Below, piece after piece: positions 12,401 to 25,548 of a stretch of DNA of 64,000 nt. The position numbers and the translations under genes were made by a program. Source of the stretch: Dicaeum eximium (lineage: Eukaryota; Chordata; Aves; Passeriformes; Dicaeidae); contig VWZP01003807.1 of the NCBI GenBank assembly GCA_013396995.1, positions 248,001-312,000 on the forward strand, read 5' to 3'. Position 1 is the first letter of the stretch. The number at the start of each line of letters is the position of its first letter. The notes under the pieces are model-generated. The model ran no database searches, was not told the origin of the DNA, and worked only from the letters and a program-made list of their open reading frames with translations.

Positions 12401-13714
12401 ATTTCCACAGGAGGAAGTCAGAAGTTAAGGAGATCATTACAAACACGTTTTGATGCTCATATGTCTATGCACCACAGCAAAGATATATCTTTCTTATAAT
12501 ATATATCAAATGGAAGAATGATATTTGTTTAATGAAAATTTTTGCAAGTGTTTTGATATTTATTTTGATACATTTTAGGAATCAGAACTGAAAAAATATA
12601 ATTGGTCAGAGAACACATACGTACAAATGCCATTCAAGTATGATGATTAGTACAGGGTTTTTTTTTTTGCATCCTAGTTCCATACAAGAAAGTTATTTAT
12701 AGTTTATGCAAAATAAAAAAATTAAAATGCACATATGCAGGATTCAAAAACAGTGATGACTATCTGTCATGTTCTAGGATCCAGAAATTCTTGTGTTTGT
12801 GTTGTTTTAGACTAAAGACTTCTAAAACTGACATCTAATATCTGCCTTTCATAAGTGACTTCGAATTTTCCTTTGTTTGTTAGCTAAACATAAGGATTAC
12901 ACTTTCCTTTATTTAAAAAGTTTTCCATTCCTCATGACTTCTTTGGGGGGTTTCTTTCCCATGAAAAATCATAAAAAACCTTCAGAAATGATTTCTAAGC
13001 ACAGCATGAAGCCATCAGGCCTTTCTGATTTTTACTTTTCCCTAAACTTGTGCTGAGGCTCTAATGTTCGCCACTGTGTTTTGACATCAGATTGTGCTAG
13101 GATAAGTCACTGAAACAATTACACATTTGTTCTGGGTATTTAGAGTGGTTTTTTTAATAATTCCTGTATACAAAGAAGGTTAGAAATCCAGGGAAGATCA
13201 AACTTCTCACCATACAAGGGAAGACAGCTAAATGTCTAGTTTTATTGTCAGTATGGATTTAGTAAAGAAATGGCAGTCACTGGAATAAAAAACCATTCAA
13301 TTGTAAATGAAGAATCAGAAATTTAAATAGGTAAATAATGTGTATTTTAGCTTAAGTAAAGAAGGAAAGAAGGAAAATAATAAAAATAGCTAAAAGTAGT
13401 AAAAATAGGAATACTACTTAATACCTACTTACATTCAAAGCAGAAGAAAGCAGCCTGTAGGTAGTCATGTGGAAGTCTCATCAGGAAAGAAAGCCAGAAA
13501 TGGAAATTGCCAGGATCACATTTCTACTTGTATCTTCCTCCTCTGACTGTCTTCATATATATCAACTCAAAATGCAGAAGCAGCAATCTATACATGGTTC
13601 ATGTGGCTTAAGTTCACCAAAGTGGCCTAATGCTGGCTTTGAAATATTTTGAATATCTCCAGATTATGACCTTACAGCCTGCACAAACTCTTACCCTGCT
13701 TGTAAGGGAGTGGA
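9471..13714. other. Noncoding AT-rich span
   Basis: No gene is supported. The longest frames (101 codons at 10530, 80 codons at 11392) have no domain I can name. A near-palindrome at 12355-12379 is listed separately. No interspersed repeat was recognised by eye. Confidence 0.5.
12355..12379. repeat. Perfect 10-bp inverted repeat, 5-nt loop
   Basis: GGTATGTTCT is followed by GTTTT and then its exact complement AGAACATACC. It would form a stable hairpin in either strand. The half-sites TGTTCT and AGAACA are the steroid-receptor half-site words, but arranged everted rather than in the classic inverted 3-bp-spaced order, so a receptor role is not implied. No transposon flank is recognised. Confidence 0.75.
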
Positions 13715-14472
13715 GTAGAGCTCTGCCTCTTACCCTTCAGTGGAGCAGGGAGATGGGGAATGGGGGTCATGGTCAGTTCATCACATGTTGCTCCTGCTAC
13801 TGCTCAGGGAGAGGAGTCCTTACTCTGCTTCACCATGGGGTCCCTCCCATGGGATGCAGTTCTCTATGGTCTTCTCCAGTATTAGTCCATCCCATGGACA
13901 ACAGTTTTCCACAAACTTCTGCAAACTGAGTCAATTTTCTAGAGGGTAAAGTCCTCTACACACAACCTGCTCCAGCATGGGCCTCCACAATGTTGTAAGT
14001 CCTAAGAGGAATCCTGTTCTAGTGTGGGCTCCTCTCTCCATGGGTCTGCAGGTCCCTGCATGGATCCTGTTCTGGCATGGGCCTCCAATGTGTTCACAGC
14101 CTCCCCTCAGGCATCCACCTGGTCTGGTGTGAGTCTCTTCCACAGGCTACAGGTGTATCTCTGTATCCCCATGGATCTCCGTGGGCTGGAGAGTGACAGC
14201 CTGCTTGATCATGGGCTTCACCGTGGTCTGCAGGGGAATCTCAGCTCTGGTCTCCTTCACCACTTTCTTCACTGATTTTGGTGTCTGCAGAGCTGCTCCT
14301 CTCATGTGTTCTCACCCCGATTCTCTGTGGCTGCAATTACATCTGTGCAATAACTTTTTTGTTCTTCTTAAATCTATTATCACAGGATCTTCTATTATCA
14401 CTGGAACCTTCTCACCAAAGCCACCCCTGTAGCCCGCCTAATAACAAAACCTGTCCAGGCAAAGCCAATACA
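13715..14472 (-). mobile_element. Solo LTR, passerine ERV family (copy 1, incomplete)
   Basis: Long terminal repeat of an endogenous retrovirus family that occurs three times in the window. On the plus strand it reads in reverse: GGGGAATGGGGGTCATGG, CAGTTCATCACATGTTGCTCC, then a degenerate array of units of the type 'CCAGCATGGGCCTCC', the CTGCAGGGGAATCTCAGCTC block, CTGATTTTGGTGTCTGCAGAG, and the LTR start ending in CCAATACA (minus-strand TGTATTGG). Two defects stand out: the left side, which in copies 2 and 3 carries the polyadenylation signal and the LTR 3' end, is missing, and about 90 bases are deleted near 14400. No gag, pol or env sequence is beside it. Several frames of 68-100 codons cross it on both strands and are shadows of the repeat. 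It resembles the TguLTR5-type repeats of zebra finch, but I am not sure of the exact family name. Confidence 0.85.
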
Positions 14473-14660
14473 GAAGGGAACCTTTGTGAAGTTGGACATG
14501 GTTCAGGATCTCCCTGTACAACAACACCTGTCCTCAGCACAGAAATCCAACCTAATATCAGGATTCATGCATTCAGGTAAGCTTAAAGGACTTGTTTATG
14601 CTTAGCCTTGGCCATAAGCCTCAGTTACCTATAGCTCAACCTTGCCTATGTATGGGAATT

Positions 14661-14732
14661 AAAAAAAAAAAAAAAANNNNNNNNNNNNNNNNNNNNNNNN
14701 NNNNNNNNNNNNNAAAAAAAAAAAAAAAAAAA
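14661..14732. repeat. Poly(A) tract containing a 37-base assembly gap
   Basis: Sixteen A (14661-14676), 37 N (14677-14713) and nineteen A (14714-14732). The gap sits wholly inside the homopolymer, so the true length is unknown and the N count may be an estimate. Any frame read through it, such as the Lys-rich one at 14592-14798, is meaningless. No AATAAA lies just upstream. Confidence 0.95.
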
Positions 14733-15101
14733 GACATTTCAGATTTCCAGTATTGTTGGACATGGAATTTCTCTTTGTGGGTTACATGTCAGATTTAGTA
14801 GAAAAATCCTTTTTCAAGTGACTAGGTTCTTAGTGCAGTTCACTGTCACTGTTCAAGTCCTGGAGTCCTGGTGACAACATAAACACAAATTTTCTCTAGG
14901 ACTTCTTGCTTGTATCATATAGGGACTGTGTCCTTACCTTCTTTTCCTGATAGAGGTGGATTTTTCTGATTTCTTTCTCAGCCAGAAGAGTGAAGAACTT
15001 TTCCCTTTTAAGCATCACTGCAGGAAGCATCCAGAGTGAGAAGACAGGTGGAAAGAGTAGCTTGGTAGAAGGAACATTAAGAGTGAAGTCAGAGAAGATC
15101 T

Positions 15102-15149
15102 TTAATGTGCACTACCTTGGATTGCTTAATGTGCACTATCTTGCTATTT
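15102..15149. repeat. 24-bp tandem duplication
   Basis: A 24-base unit beginning TTAATGTGCACTA occurs twice head to tail (about 15102-15125 and 15126-15149), with differences concentrated at the end of the second copy. GTGCAC at its core is itself palindromic. It is probably a replication-slippage product. Confidence 0.7.
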
Positions 15150-16315
15150 ACTGATACCAACTTTATGTAAAAAAATCTGCACATTATCAAATGTCTAGCT
15201 TCATGGACATGTTTTCTTAGCAATAACACAGTTTAAAAGTTTCCCAAAAATTTTTTTCATGTTCTTGGAAACTGACATAAACAGATTTGTGTTATGTTGC
15301 AGAGACTTTCATCCAATATCAAGGAAGTTACTAACAGCTTCTGCCTATGACTGGGCCTATGGACTGATTTACAGACATATTTCTCCCATCTTCTCCAGAC
15401 ATATAAATTTATGTATGACTTTTGGCTTTGAAAGCATCTTATTTATAACATATATGTATACACCTAATACCCAGATTTGAGGGACAGTGCAATGTAATGT
15501 ATCTGTGTCTGTCTCTCATCATTTGGTTAATCTCAAATAGTCAGTTCAGAGCTAAATTTTCTACTGCTATTGTTCCTTTTACTACCTAAATATTAAAACA
15601 AACATGGAAATTTGTATAGTTTTCCCACTGGATCAGATGCCAGATTGCTTCAGATAATCCCAGTAACTAATGTTTTTATCCCTAGCACTGAAAAAGAGCT
15701 GAGAAAAAGCTCATACAAGTTTTTTTTGTTTTTTTTTCTAAGGAATTTCTAAAGCTTCCACCTACTAGACAGATGATATGGGTTAGACACTAGCAGTGAA
15801 TCCTGACAGAACAGATGTATCAGCTTTTCCATAGTGATAGCACTACTTGTGTGGCACATGACAACATTCAAATTAAAGACATACCCATAAAAAGACAAAA
15901 AAAAATTCTTGGAACAACCAGGTCTGGTTAGATGGAACTTCTTGGATGTTTCTTCTTTATTTTACCTGCAAACTAGTACATTTCTATCTTCTTTTCATAC
16001 AATTATTAAGATGGAATGATCCTATGATTTTTTTTTCCAAAAGAAATGTTTCACCTTTGTAAAACAGGCATCCTTAAATGAATATTCACCAGACATGATA
16101 CCTGTTCTTCCCTGTTCTCATAAGACTGAGTGCGACCAAATGGTTAATTATAGACAGCAAAAATGTCCTCATGTGCATTCAAGCCACTTGAACTAGATAC
16201 AATACCACTAGATACAAGATCTCTAGAAGTTCACAGATTTTTCTGCAAGTTTGAACACCTAGAAACTCAACCTATTTTTGCTAGCTGCTTTGCCTGGAAG
16301 TTTAGCAAAGAATAT

Positions 16316-16339
16316 TAAGAACTCTTATAAAAGTTCTTA
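16316..16339. repeat. 8-bp inverted repeat, 8-nt loop
   Basis: TAAGAACT, an eight-base AT-rich spacer, then the exact complement AGTTCTTA. A small hairpin with no recognised function. Confidence 0.6.
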
Positions 16340-16603
16340 TGAGAATTTGTCAGTATTCTTTTAATTATATTTCTCTATCTATATTATAAAAACAGTTCTG
16401 CAGTTTTGCAGCTTTCAAAAATTTCAGGGGAATGAGGAAAGCATGCTATTGAAGAGTCATGTACTTTCTATAAGGATGCATAGCAAAGATTGCCCACACT
16501 ACTGGAAAGAATGATTCAGAGTCAGCTCACAGTCATAGTTCTGAGTCATACGTAGGAAGTCCATAACATCCCAAGGAAAAATCCTAGAAAAGTAGAAAAG
16601 TCA

Positions 16604-16676
16604 GTAAGAAGAGAAAAAGAAAAAAAAAAAGAAAAAAAAGGTAAAAAAACAATCAAAACCAAACAAAAAAAAAGAA
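16604..16676. repeat. A-rich low-complexity tract
   Basis: Runs of A broken by single G bases, then an AAAACCAAAC-like stretch. It is low-complexity sequence with no retroelement body recognised upstream. Confidence 0.8.
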
Positions 16677-19600
16677 AAATAGGTATAAAGGGAGAGTTTT
16701 TACCTAAATACATCATGTTCCATGTTTATTTCTCTTCTTTCTTGTTTTCTATGTCTTTGTCTTTTTTTTTCTCCAAACCCACCTTGTCTCTTCTGTCCAC
16801 AAGCATTTACTCTAATCTCTTGCATTAAAACATGACCTCCATTCTTTTTGAGGGCTTCCTTGCTTTTTCTGCCATCTTTTGACTTTCCTTTTCTGTTTCG
16901 TTTTTTTCTTTCTCTGCTTAATCTTTAGCCAACCACCTTACAAGCCACCCAACTGTGTATATTCCTCACTTTGAATTCACTGTAGCTGGAATACTTCCCA
17001 GAAACTGTGGGTGTATAGATGTGCTTATAGAAAGGAAAGGAGTGAATGAGCTTGGTATGTTTTAGGAGAAATGCCAATTCTTTTTCCATTATTTTAGTGT
17101 CCTATATCAGAGACAATAAGAATCAGCTTTCTTTAACAAATGGGAAGCCATAGGGCTACTGAGATCTCCAGCATGAAAATAAAGTGTGTAACTGATCTTT
17201 CTCTCACTTTTAGCTAATAATTACTTTGCACACCACAGAAGCTTGCGATCAACTTGCTGCGTAATGAGGTTATTCATAACTTCTTGCTTGCCTGTTTGTT
17301 GCCTGAAACATGCTCATTCACATCTATCAATTTATGTTTTAAAATAGTGAACTCAAAAAGAAAAATAAAAATCAGCATGTGGGTGCTTAAAAAGAAAAAA
17401 AATCAGTGGATTTTACCTACCACCCGACTGTGTAATAGCAAACTACCTACTTAAAAGTTTGCTCTGCTCAAATCTGAACTTCTATTCTTTCTCACATTTG
17501 GTCTGACCATGCAAGTAACAATAAAACTAGGGAAGAGGGACTGTCTGCTTTCTGTGACATGATCTAGGGAATAAGGTGAGCCATCAAATACCCTCATTTA
17601 TCCAAATATTGGAGACATTTGCAATTCTCCTTGTAAATTATGATAAAGTAGATGCTGACAGAGCAACATGGGAAGGGATCTCTTACCGTTTAGGGGATAT
17701 TTTAAGTGTTGTATGAAATTTGATCAGCAATTCCAGTTCCATAGTGAATTCCACTCTCAAATAATAATTTTATTTCTTAAAACAGACTCTTTCATTTATG
17801 CCAGTAGCTGGAAAGCAATTAATTCTAAGACAAAAGCAGTTAATGAGAGTTTTGCATTTACAATTTTTTTTGGGAAAATTGCAAATCTCAAAATGCTACC
17901 TGTGATCCAGCCATTAAGCTGTGTGTGCTTCTGCATGAATATGTTTGGTTTTCCTTTGCTACTCTTTCCATGTTAATGTGTGTGATTTGTTTACATTTTT
18001 TAATTCGAAAATCATTGCAATTTAAGATCACTGTAAGAGATAGCTACAGATTTCAAACATTTGTAGCAAGCTTTTCTCCATAAGCATTATATTGTCGCAA
18101 AGAAATATCAGGGGTAATATGAATTATGTGAGATAAATCTAAAGTCATGATAGGAAGCAACATGATCCCAGAAATACTATTTTCTCTATGTAAATTAAGT
18201 TATTGTTAAACAATCTTGGCTGTTAAGACAGTAATACCTTCCATTTATTAACCTTGGAAAACTAATCGAGGCGAAAGGCTGTTCAAAGTGATGCATATTT
18301 AACCCCATGAAATCACCATCTAAGAGACATACTAGAAAAAAAAATATTTACCTGAAAAATATTGAACTGACTGTAAACCACATAATTTTCTAATTTCCCA
18401 GTGTATACATATAAGTAATTTATGCATTCATTCACTGAAATTGGTGTTAATTGCAATACTTCCTTAATTATTATTACATACACACTCATATTTAGAAGGA
18501 AAAGGCAATGAATTTCTATAACAAGAGTTTAAAAAAGATGGTAGTTTTTTGCCTGTTTGCTTGTTTTCCAGATGAATTCAAGTTCAGGTTCAGCTGTAAC
18601 TAGAGCCTTCCTGGTTTAGATCAAGAACCATTTCATATCAAGCTGAGTTCATCTGCACCATTTTTAAGTGCTGCACACTGACGGAAGGAAATACATTTGT
18701 GATATTGTTAGCAGCTGAGTTTGTATCAAAAACATTTCTGTAACTAGCGTTTGCAATGAGAATATTAGGTTCATTCATTTGTATCATTTGATACGATACA
18801 GTGCTGATAACAGAGAGCAAATATCACAAGTCATATGTTTTGAGCCTGCTCTCTTATCATAAAACTGAAACTCAAATGAAGGCATGGCCATGTAAGGGAT
18901 TAGGGTGTATCTTAAATATTAAAACAATAGTATTTACTAGATAAGAGCATCAGAAATCACATGCTGAATTTTAAAAAAGTGTTAAAGGAAACTACACAAC
19001 TGATTAAAAACAAGGAAAAAAAAAGAAAATGAACACTCATGGTTCATGTGGTTCATGTAAGCATGAGAACTAATTAATTAAATAAAAAGATAGGTATCAG
19101 GAATTATCAATATTAACACTTTCATGAACATATTTTATCAGTAGGACTAGAAATGGATGTTTATGGCAATAGTTTTATATTATTATTTACTAAGCATATT
19201 ACAAATTTCTAAAATTTGTTCGTTTCACTAACATTACATAATTCAAGATTACCTCCTTCATATTGAATCTTTGGAGTGAGAAAACCTAAAAATGCCAATT
19301 CAACACTCCCTAGAATTGCTGGCATGGACAAGATAACTGGAGCCAATTGGTACAGCTCATGCCTTGGTATTTTTGAATCTTTCAGTGCTTCAGTATAGTT
19401 TTTATCTTTCCTCAACAGCAGCCCTTGCAAATGAATATATAAATAGTCCATTTTTCTTTAGCTGGCTGTCAGAAAAAGATGAGTACTATTTTGAACAAGT
19501 TTTTTGAGCTGAGAACATTTTAAATCAGTTTGTTTTCTGTATCAGTAAGAATCAGAATAATTTTGTTCTGTACTGTGTCACGGTTGACCGTTTTCCATTT

Positions 19601-19767
19601 GACATTTCACGTTGACAACTTCTCTTCGGTTTGTTAATTTCTGAGAATAGTAGTTAAAGCAAATATCTTGCAAGCTTGCCTTCTAAATGATGATTTTCCA
19701 CACTTTCCACTCAAATCCTGTTGACCCTGATGCTGATTTTGAGTTTTCTAGACACTTCAGCCTGTTT

Positions 19768-19793
19768 GAAGATCTCTGTAGAAGATCTCTGAT
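19768..19793. repeat. 13-bp tandem duplication
   Basis: The word GAAGATCTCTG is repeated immediately as part of a 13-base unit. It is a small slippage duplication within an 81-codon open frame (19687-19932) that has no recognisable domain. Confidence 0.65.
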
Positions 19794-22700
19794 ACTAAAA
19801 CATTTTGAAATTACTGATTTGTCAGACTGCACAGCAGCTGTTTGTTCCTGTCAGCTGCCAGAACCTGTATCACTTTATATTCACTCACCTGAAGATCTTG
19901 CCATGGTCTTGGCAAGCATCTTACAGCTCTAAACCCTTTTTCAACAGGCTGTAAATGTAATGTAATCTACTAGATCATTCTATCATAGTTTCCTACTATT
20001 TATTTCTATGTACTTCTCATGCATATTTAATATTTTTACCACAAAGCAAGCAATTGCCCCTCATTTCTTCATGTTGTTGGTTACCAGCTTCAAAGATATC
20101 AAGCAGAACTGAATGGAATTCAGAAGGAGCATCTTCTGTCTCTTTCAATTTTTATCATGCCATTTTCTTTTCTGTTTCATAGGTCTTTCTGGATTTCCCT
20201 TTTCTTTCTGTGGCAAACAAGACGGTCCTTTGCTGACCTTTAGCCTCAGAAGCAAATCACACTGTTTTCACAATGACTTTTCCATTGCTTGTTTTACAGA
20301 GTACAGCTGAATGTGATGAATATCATCTTATAAAGTTCAACAAATGTTCCAAACACTTAGACATATGTTATTCCCATTGCAATAGTCTTCAGAATAATTT
20401 ACCATAAGCAATGAAGTAGGTATTTATTTTGAGTATCAGTGTCTAAGCTGGTCACAGATTTTGCCCTTGAAAAATTATCCTGTTTCTTCAGAGTCCATTC
20501 AGTATCACACTGTGTACGTCAGCTGCAGCTTCAGCAACACACGTCCAACTTCAGATACCGATTCAGACAGGTTTATGTATCTGTAGTGTTGGCATCTCTG
20601 TGTCAAATAGGGCTTGATCCAATTGCCCACATTTCTAGAACTAGCTCAGCTGCCTTGCTCTATCCTGGCCTTTAACTATTGCTCAAGGAAGTGTCCTGTA
20701 AAAAATCACAAATATCGCTATGATCCAGTGCTTAAAATTTTGGAAGCAAAACCTCCGGATATGCTACCAATATGTCTGATGGAAAGAAAAAGAAGAAATA
20801 AGAATAATGAATACTATTAAACTGGGCAATTAAGTTGTATTACAGTGCCAGAACCTTTGGAATTAAAAGTTTAGTTTGTTAGGCTGGTTTTGTATTGAGT
20901 TTTCTGGTTTTTTTTTATGAGAGTTCTTATTATGTGTATTTAATGTCATAATGAAAACAGTTCTCAAAAACTAGAACAGACACAAATTAGCCTCCTATCA
21001 CTCTTATCTCAGAAAAATAGAGAACATAGATTTTTTTTTTTTAAGGCATTCCAGTGCTTTTTGTAAAAAATAGCTCACCTCATGGGCAATGACCAACCTA
21101 TACAAAAGGATCTTAAGAACAGATTAAACTATGTGTGTCCAATCTACGTGTCTAGATTCCAAGGAGTCATCTGGCTTGAGTGTGGTGCTCAAAGCCCTTT
21201 CTGCTTATCCCCTAATCCTGTGCTTCACACTTCTAGAAAGCATAACCATGCCCATGCATGCCCAATCATTATTTCCTGTGCTCTACAGACTGTATCAGGT
21301 ACTGCCAGGATCAGCCTCTTAATTCTCTGGTTTTCCCAGGCTGCCTGAATACAGGCGACAGGAAAAAGAGACGTGAAAATATACAGAAACTAAACATGAC
21401 ATGTTTTAAGGAGCAAAAATAGCATTCTGAATGATACACAACAATTTTTGGAGGACAGATGTCAGATGGTTTCTTTGTGAAGTTCCTTCCTGTGTAGACA
21501 GACATTACCAGCATTATAAAACATGTAAATCTTCTCCAAGTCCTCAGAATACAGTTAAACAAATGTAGGTGCTGCCTATTCTCCATGCCAGACCTTTGTG
21601 TGGGAAGGAATTCCACCATGGAGAGGAAAGTACTGGCTGATGCTTACTTTCAGCCTCATGCTAAGCTGGGATAACAGAATGACATCTTTATAATCTGGAT
21701 GGGAGCTGACAAAACAACAAATGACTGACTGGAAAGTTTTTTTCATCTTAAAATCATGGCACGGTGGTGGTATAGACTTTCAATAAAAGAAATCCAACAA
21801 ACAGTGCACACCAAAAATATATTTATTTAAGATCAAAGGCATGATTAAAACAAATGTCAGGCAAAACTGCACAAGCAAGAAAGATTTTTGATAATTCCAC
21901 TTCTTTACAGTTGCAATCAAATATATTTGATCATTATTTATGATGTTTCTTCAGATATTTTTGTTATTATCCACCTTGTAACTCCTTTAAGTAAAAATCC
22001 TAATGTTTACTTTAACAAGTATCTTAATATCCAGATTTCACATCCACCTGCAACTTTCCAGGAACCTCAAGCCACAGACCAAATGTAATTCACTTATATT
22101 GTTTTCCAATACACAGTATTCCCTCCTTCTTTCTGTTCTTCATCCACTAGAAATAATTTCAAGCTTCATTAAAGATAACTATAAGCCTTTATTATTTAAT
22201 TTATTAAATTACTGAAATTTTGTTATATTTCTTGATACCTACCCCAGTGCAACCTGCCTGTTTTATTTCCTACTTAATATTATTTCCCAGTTATCTGTAC
22301 ACCTCTATAGAGATATGCAGACCAAAAAATATTTTATCAATAATGATTTGAAATTTCAAATCTTAAAATACTTGGTTTGAAACTATATAACTGCAATGTA
22401 ACTTGTTTCAGGAAAAAAGCATCAGAACAATGGTGAAGCTCTCCTATTAAACTCACATATTGTAGTCATGGCATTAATTTGGCCATTCATGAAGTGGAGG
22501 AGTGAGACAGAGCCTGTGTTTTTGAATTTTATTTATGAAATGCAACTTTGTGTTTTTGTATATGTTTTGGCTCTCTTTAGGAGAGTAATAGGTAGATGCT
22601 CTCTGCAGATTTATTATTTTGAATTTTGTAAAGCAAAAAGAAACCAGACAGAGACAGTATCAACACTCATGGCTCAAACTTACAAAAAATGGAGTTTCTC

Positions 22701-22807
22701 AATGTGAATGGATGACTTACTGACTTTTCTCAGAAGAGATTTCGGAAGAATTTGTTTTCATGTATTTTTTTCCTATTCCAAGAAATTTTCTTAGTTCTTT
22801 AGATATT

Positions 22808-22817
22808 CCCCCCCCCC
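22808..22817. repeat. C10 homopolymer
   Basis: Ten consecutive C in an otherwise AT-rich region. Such runs are rare here and prone to sequencing error, so the exact length is uncertain. Confidence 0.85.
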
Positions 22818-23416
22818 ACCTAATTGTTTCCCATACATACTATGTAGCATTTTACTAGATTTCAGATCTATACATTTGAATTTAGCTTTCCTCTTGTGCT
22901 TGATCCAAGAGGGAAATAAATTCCATTTATTGGAAGAGACACTATCTTTTAAACATATGTTGGGTCACACAAAATTGAGTGCTCTGGAAGAAATCAAAGC
23001 TGCTTATTCAAGAGCAGGCATTTTTCCCAAGGAAAATTAATAACTTTACTAGTTAATAGAATTTTTTTTTTTTTTTCAGATTTTATGCAGACTAAAATCT
23101 CTTATGGATCCTCTAAAAGCCCAGGAAGATCTAGTACTTCAAATATTTTTATGACAAGTTTGCTATTAATTTTAAAATGAAATATGTTTAGAATAGGGTT
23201 TTGTGGAACCATGGTGATTCAATGTCATTTCTAAAGTAAGATTTAAGACTATGAGGAGAATCAGAGGTTCAGGAGGCAATGCTAAGGAGCACTGAATCAA
23301 TGTTTCAACTCCACAGTAGGCTTGAATAGCCTAGTTGCCTCAAGTTCAGGTGAACAACATCTGAACATCTACATCCCACTGTAAATTCAAATTCTACTAA
23401 ATTCTAAGTCTCAGTC

Positions 23417-23439
23417 CTCTCTCTCTCTCTCTCTCTCTC
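23417..23439. repeat. (CT)n microsatellite
   Basis: About eleven uninterrupted CT units, 23 bases. A pure polypyrimidine dinucleotide repeat, likely polymorphic. Confidence 0.95.
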
Positions 23440-24380
23440 CATTTTGAGACATCTCTGCTCCGAAGAACTGGACATGAATAAATCCTTTTCACTGTACTTT
23501 TGTAAAGATTCTTGTGCTTTGACTGTGTTGTGGTTTTGGGTGCCAACTCCGAATTAAAATGAATAAAATGCCATTATTTTAGTGGCAAGAACACAGAATT
23601 AGGAGTTGTGTGGGATAGGTTATTTAGAAGCAAAAGTCAGCATAGTGAAAATGCTATCCACTGGTGATTTATTTCCTTCTTGCTTCTAAAGGGAATGAGA
23701 TGTATCTTTAAAATGAAATCTACTGCCAGCCCTAGCTTGAACCAACAAAGCTATAATCAGGCAAATGATGATCAGCACTTCCTGCTTTGACCCAGAGGTC
23801 TTTCACCATTTTCATATTTAGAAATGAAATCATTAAACAAGAATTTAAATTTCAGTATATCAAAATATTGATTGTAGATGAAGTAGCCCTGAAGAGCAAG
23901 TTACCACTTGGTTAAGTTGTTGAATTTTTATTGTAAGAATTTTGAACCCAAGCCAACATCTTTAACAAAGTCAAGAAATCTTAAAAATAGTTAAATTTAT
24001 ACAAATATTTATTTGTGTCAAATCATTACTCTGATTGTGTATATGAAAAATCAGGTTTTAATCAGGCTTCAGAAAAGTGGTACACGCATTGTGAAACAGT
24101 TTAAATAATTTATACAGTGCATGTTTAGCTCTCATCAACAAAATATCAGATCAAAATTACTTGTAGATGGATTTATATCCAGGTTATTATAGATTTTCTA
24201 AACCAGAATAGGTCACAAACTGGTACTAATTTTATTTTCCCATCTGTAGAACTGAGATCCTGATACATATTTTGCAATAAAAATGAGGCGTGCTGACGGA
24301 AACTATGGTATAAATGTATATTATGGTTCAGTTGATAAGCTTTATAAATTATTTACTCAGAATAGTATAATACTAGAAAT

Positions 24381-24404
24381 TAATATTTATATATATAAAT
24401 ATTA
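24381..24404. repeat. Perfect 24-bp AT palindrome
   Basis: Every base of the stretch TAATATTTATAT plus its exact complement pairs, with no spacer. It is made only of A and T. It could extrude a cruciform or simply reflect AT-rich composition. No repeat family is recognised around it. Confidence 0.85.
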
Positions 24405-25548
24405 CATATCATTATGCAGGAGGAAAAATTCTCAGGCCAGTTATTGACAAACCTGACATTTGGTCTGGTAGCATAACCCTTTGAGAAGAAGAAACTTAAA
24501 AACTGAAGCAACCTTTATTTGACCTAGTTACAGAGGAAAAGATGAACCTCTGAGCCCTTATAAGTAAACTTAAGTGCACATATTAGAAGCTAATATTGAA
24601 AATTTGCATAAGTTCACCAAAAAGCTTGAAAAATCCTGAGATATGAGATCAAAATGTGTGAGCATTTACTTTCTACTTAGTGTCTATCAATCTGTGGCTG
24701 CATGCCTGTAACACTCAGAAGGTGGGATCTAAAAAGTAGAGCCTGTACATTGTTTCTTTAAACTTATTATGAAATCATTGTTTGATTAGTAGCAGTATGT
24801 ATTCCCACTGAATCCTAACATAAAAGTTTCTATTTATTGACCTAATTCTGCCTGCAAAGGTTTATTTTGTTTTATATTTGGAAGAGACACAGGGACAATT
24901 TCTGTATTTAATATTTTCAATTATTTGAAATGTTTAAGTCTGGCTATCAGGACAAAAAGTGAGGGAAGGTGAAGTGTGAAAAATTGCCATCTTTCACAGC
25001 TTTAAAATGTTGGCTCTGTTGTCTGGCATAATTAAGTCAACAGTCTGCTGGTCTGCTTCCAGGCACTTTGACAACTGTTCTCTCACTGCTATCAGTAAAT
25101 TAATAGGACTGTGGTTTTCCCAAGGGGCACTGTATGCAGAATGAGAATTTTCCTGTCCTTTGGTCTGCTGCTGGTGAAGTGGTGATGGGCAGCAATGCTC
25201 AGTGGGTAGGAGCTGTCAGGTCATTTGCTCTATTATAGTTGGACCATTCACACCATTATAGTTAGATGTGATAACACTTACACCCGTTATCATCAGAGCT
25301 TTATTGTATCCCAACTGTTAGCATGGTCTCTAAGGTAATAGACCACAGCTGTGAAGTGAATTCTTTTGTCACAAAGCAAGAAGAGAAAAGAGTCTTTTTA
25401 GGCATTTGCAAGTTGTTGGGAGTGTTAAAGCTGCTTAATATTCACTAGGGTTTTATACAGGCTTGTAAGTTTTGATTAAATTATTTATTTTTGTTTTGTC
25501 TCATACAGTTTCTCATCCCTGGAAGCTTGTGGCTTTCTTTTGTTTGTG

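Larger units (their letters stand above)
14733..22807. other. Noncoding repeat-poor span
   Basis: About 8 kb with no recognised gene or interspersed element. Open frames reach 102 codons (17668 plus strand, 21311 minus strand) but have no domain. Small local structures are listed separately: tandem duplications at 15102-15149 and 19768-19793, a hairpin at 16316-16339, and an A-rich tract at 16604-16676. The rest looks like unique intronic or intergenic DNA. Confidence 0.5.
22818..25548. other. Noncoding span with a CT microsatellite and an AT palindrome
   Basis: No gene or interspersed repeat is recognised and no frame is long enough to consider. The stretch at about 25000-25280 is less AT-rich and has no low-complexity sequence, but nothing specific can be named in it. 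Confidence 0.5.

Noticed and set aside
14592..14798. 68-codon frame with a poly-Lys centre
   Set aside because: It reads through 37 N and poly(A); the translation is not real.
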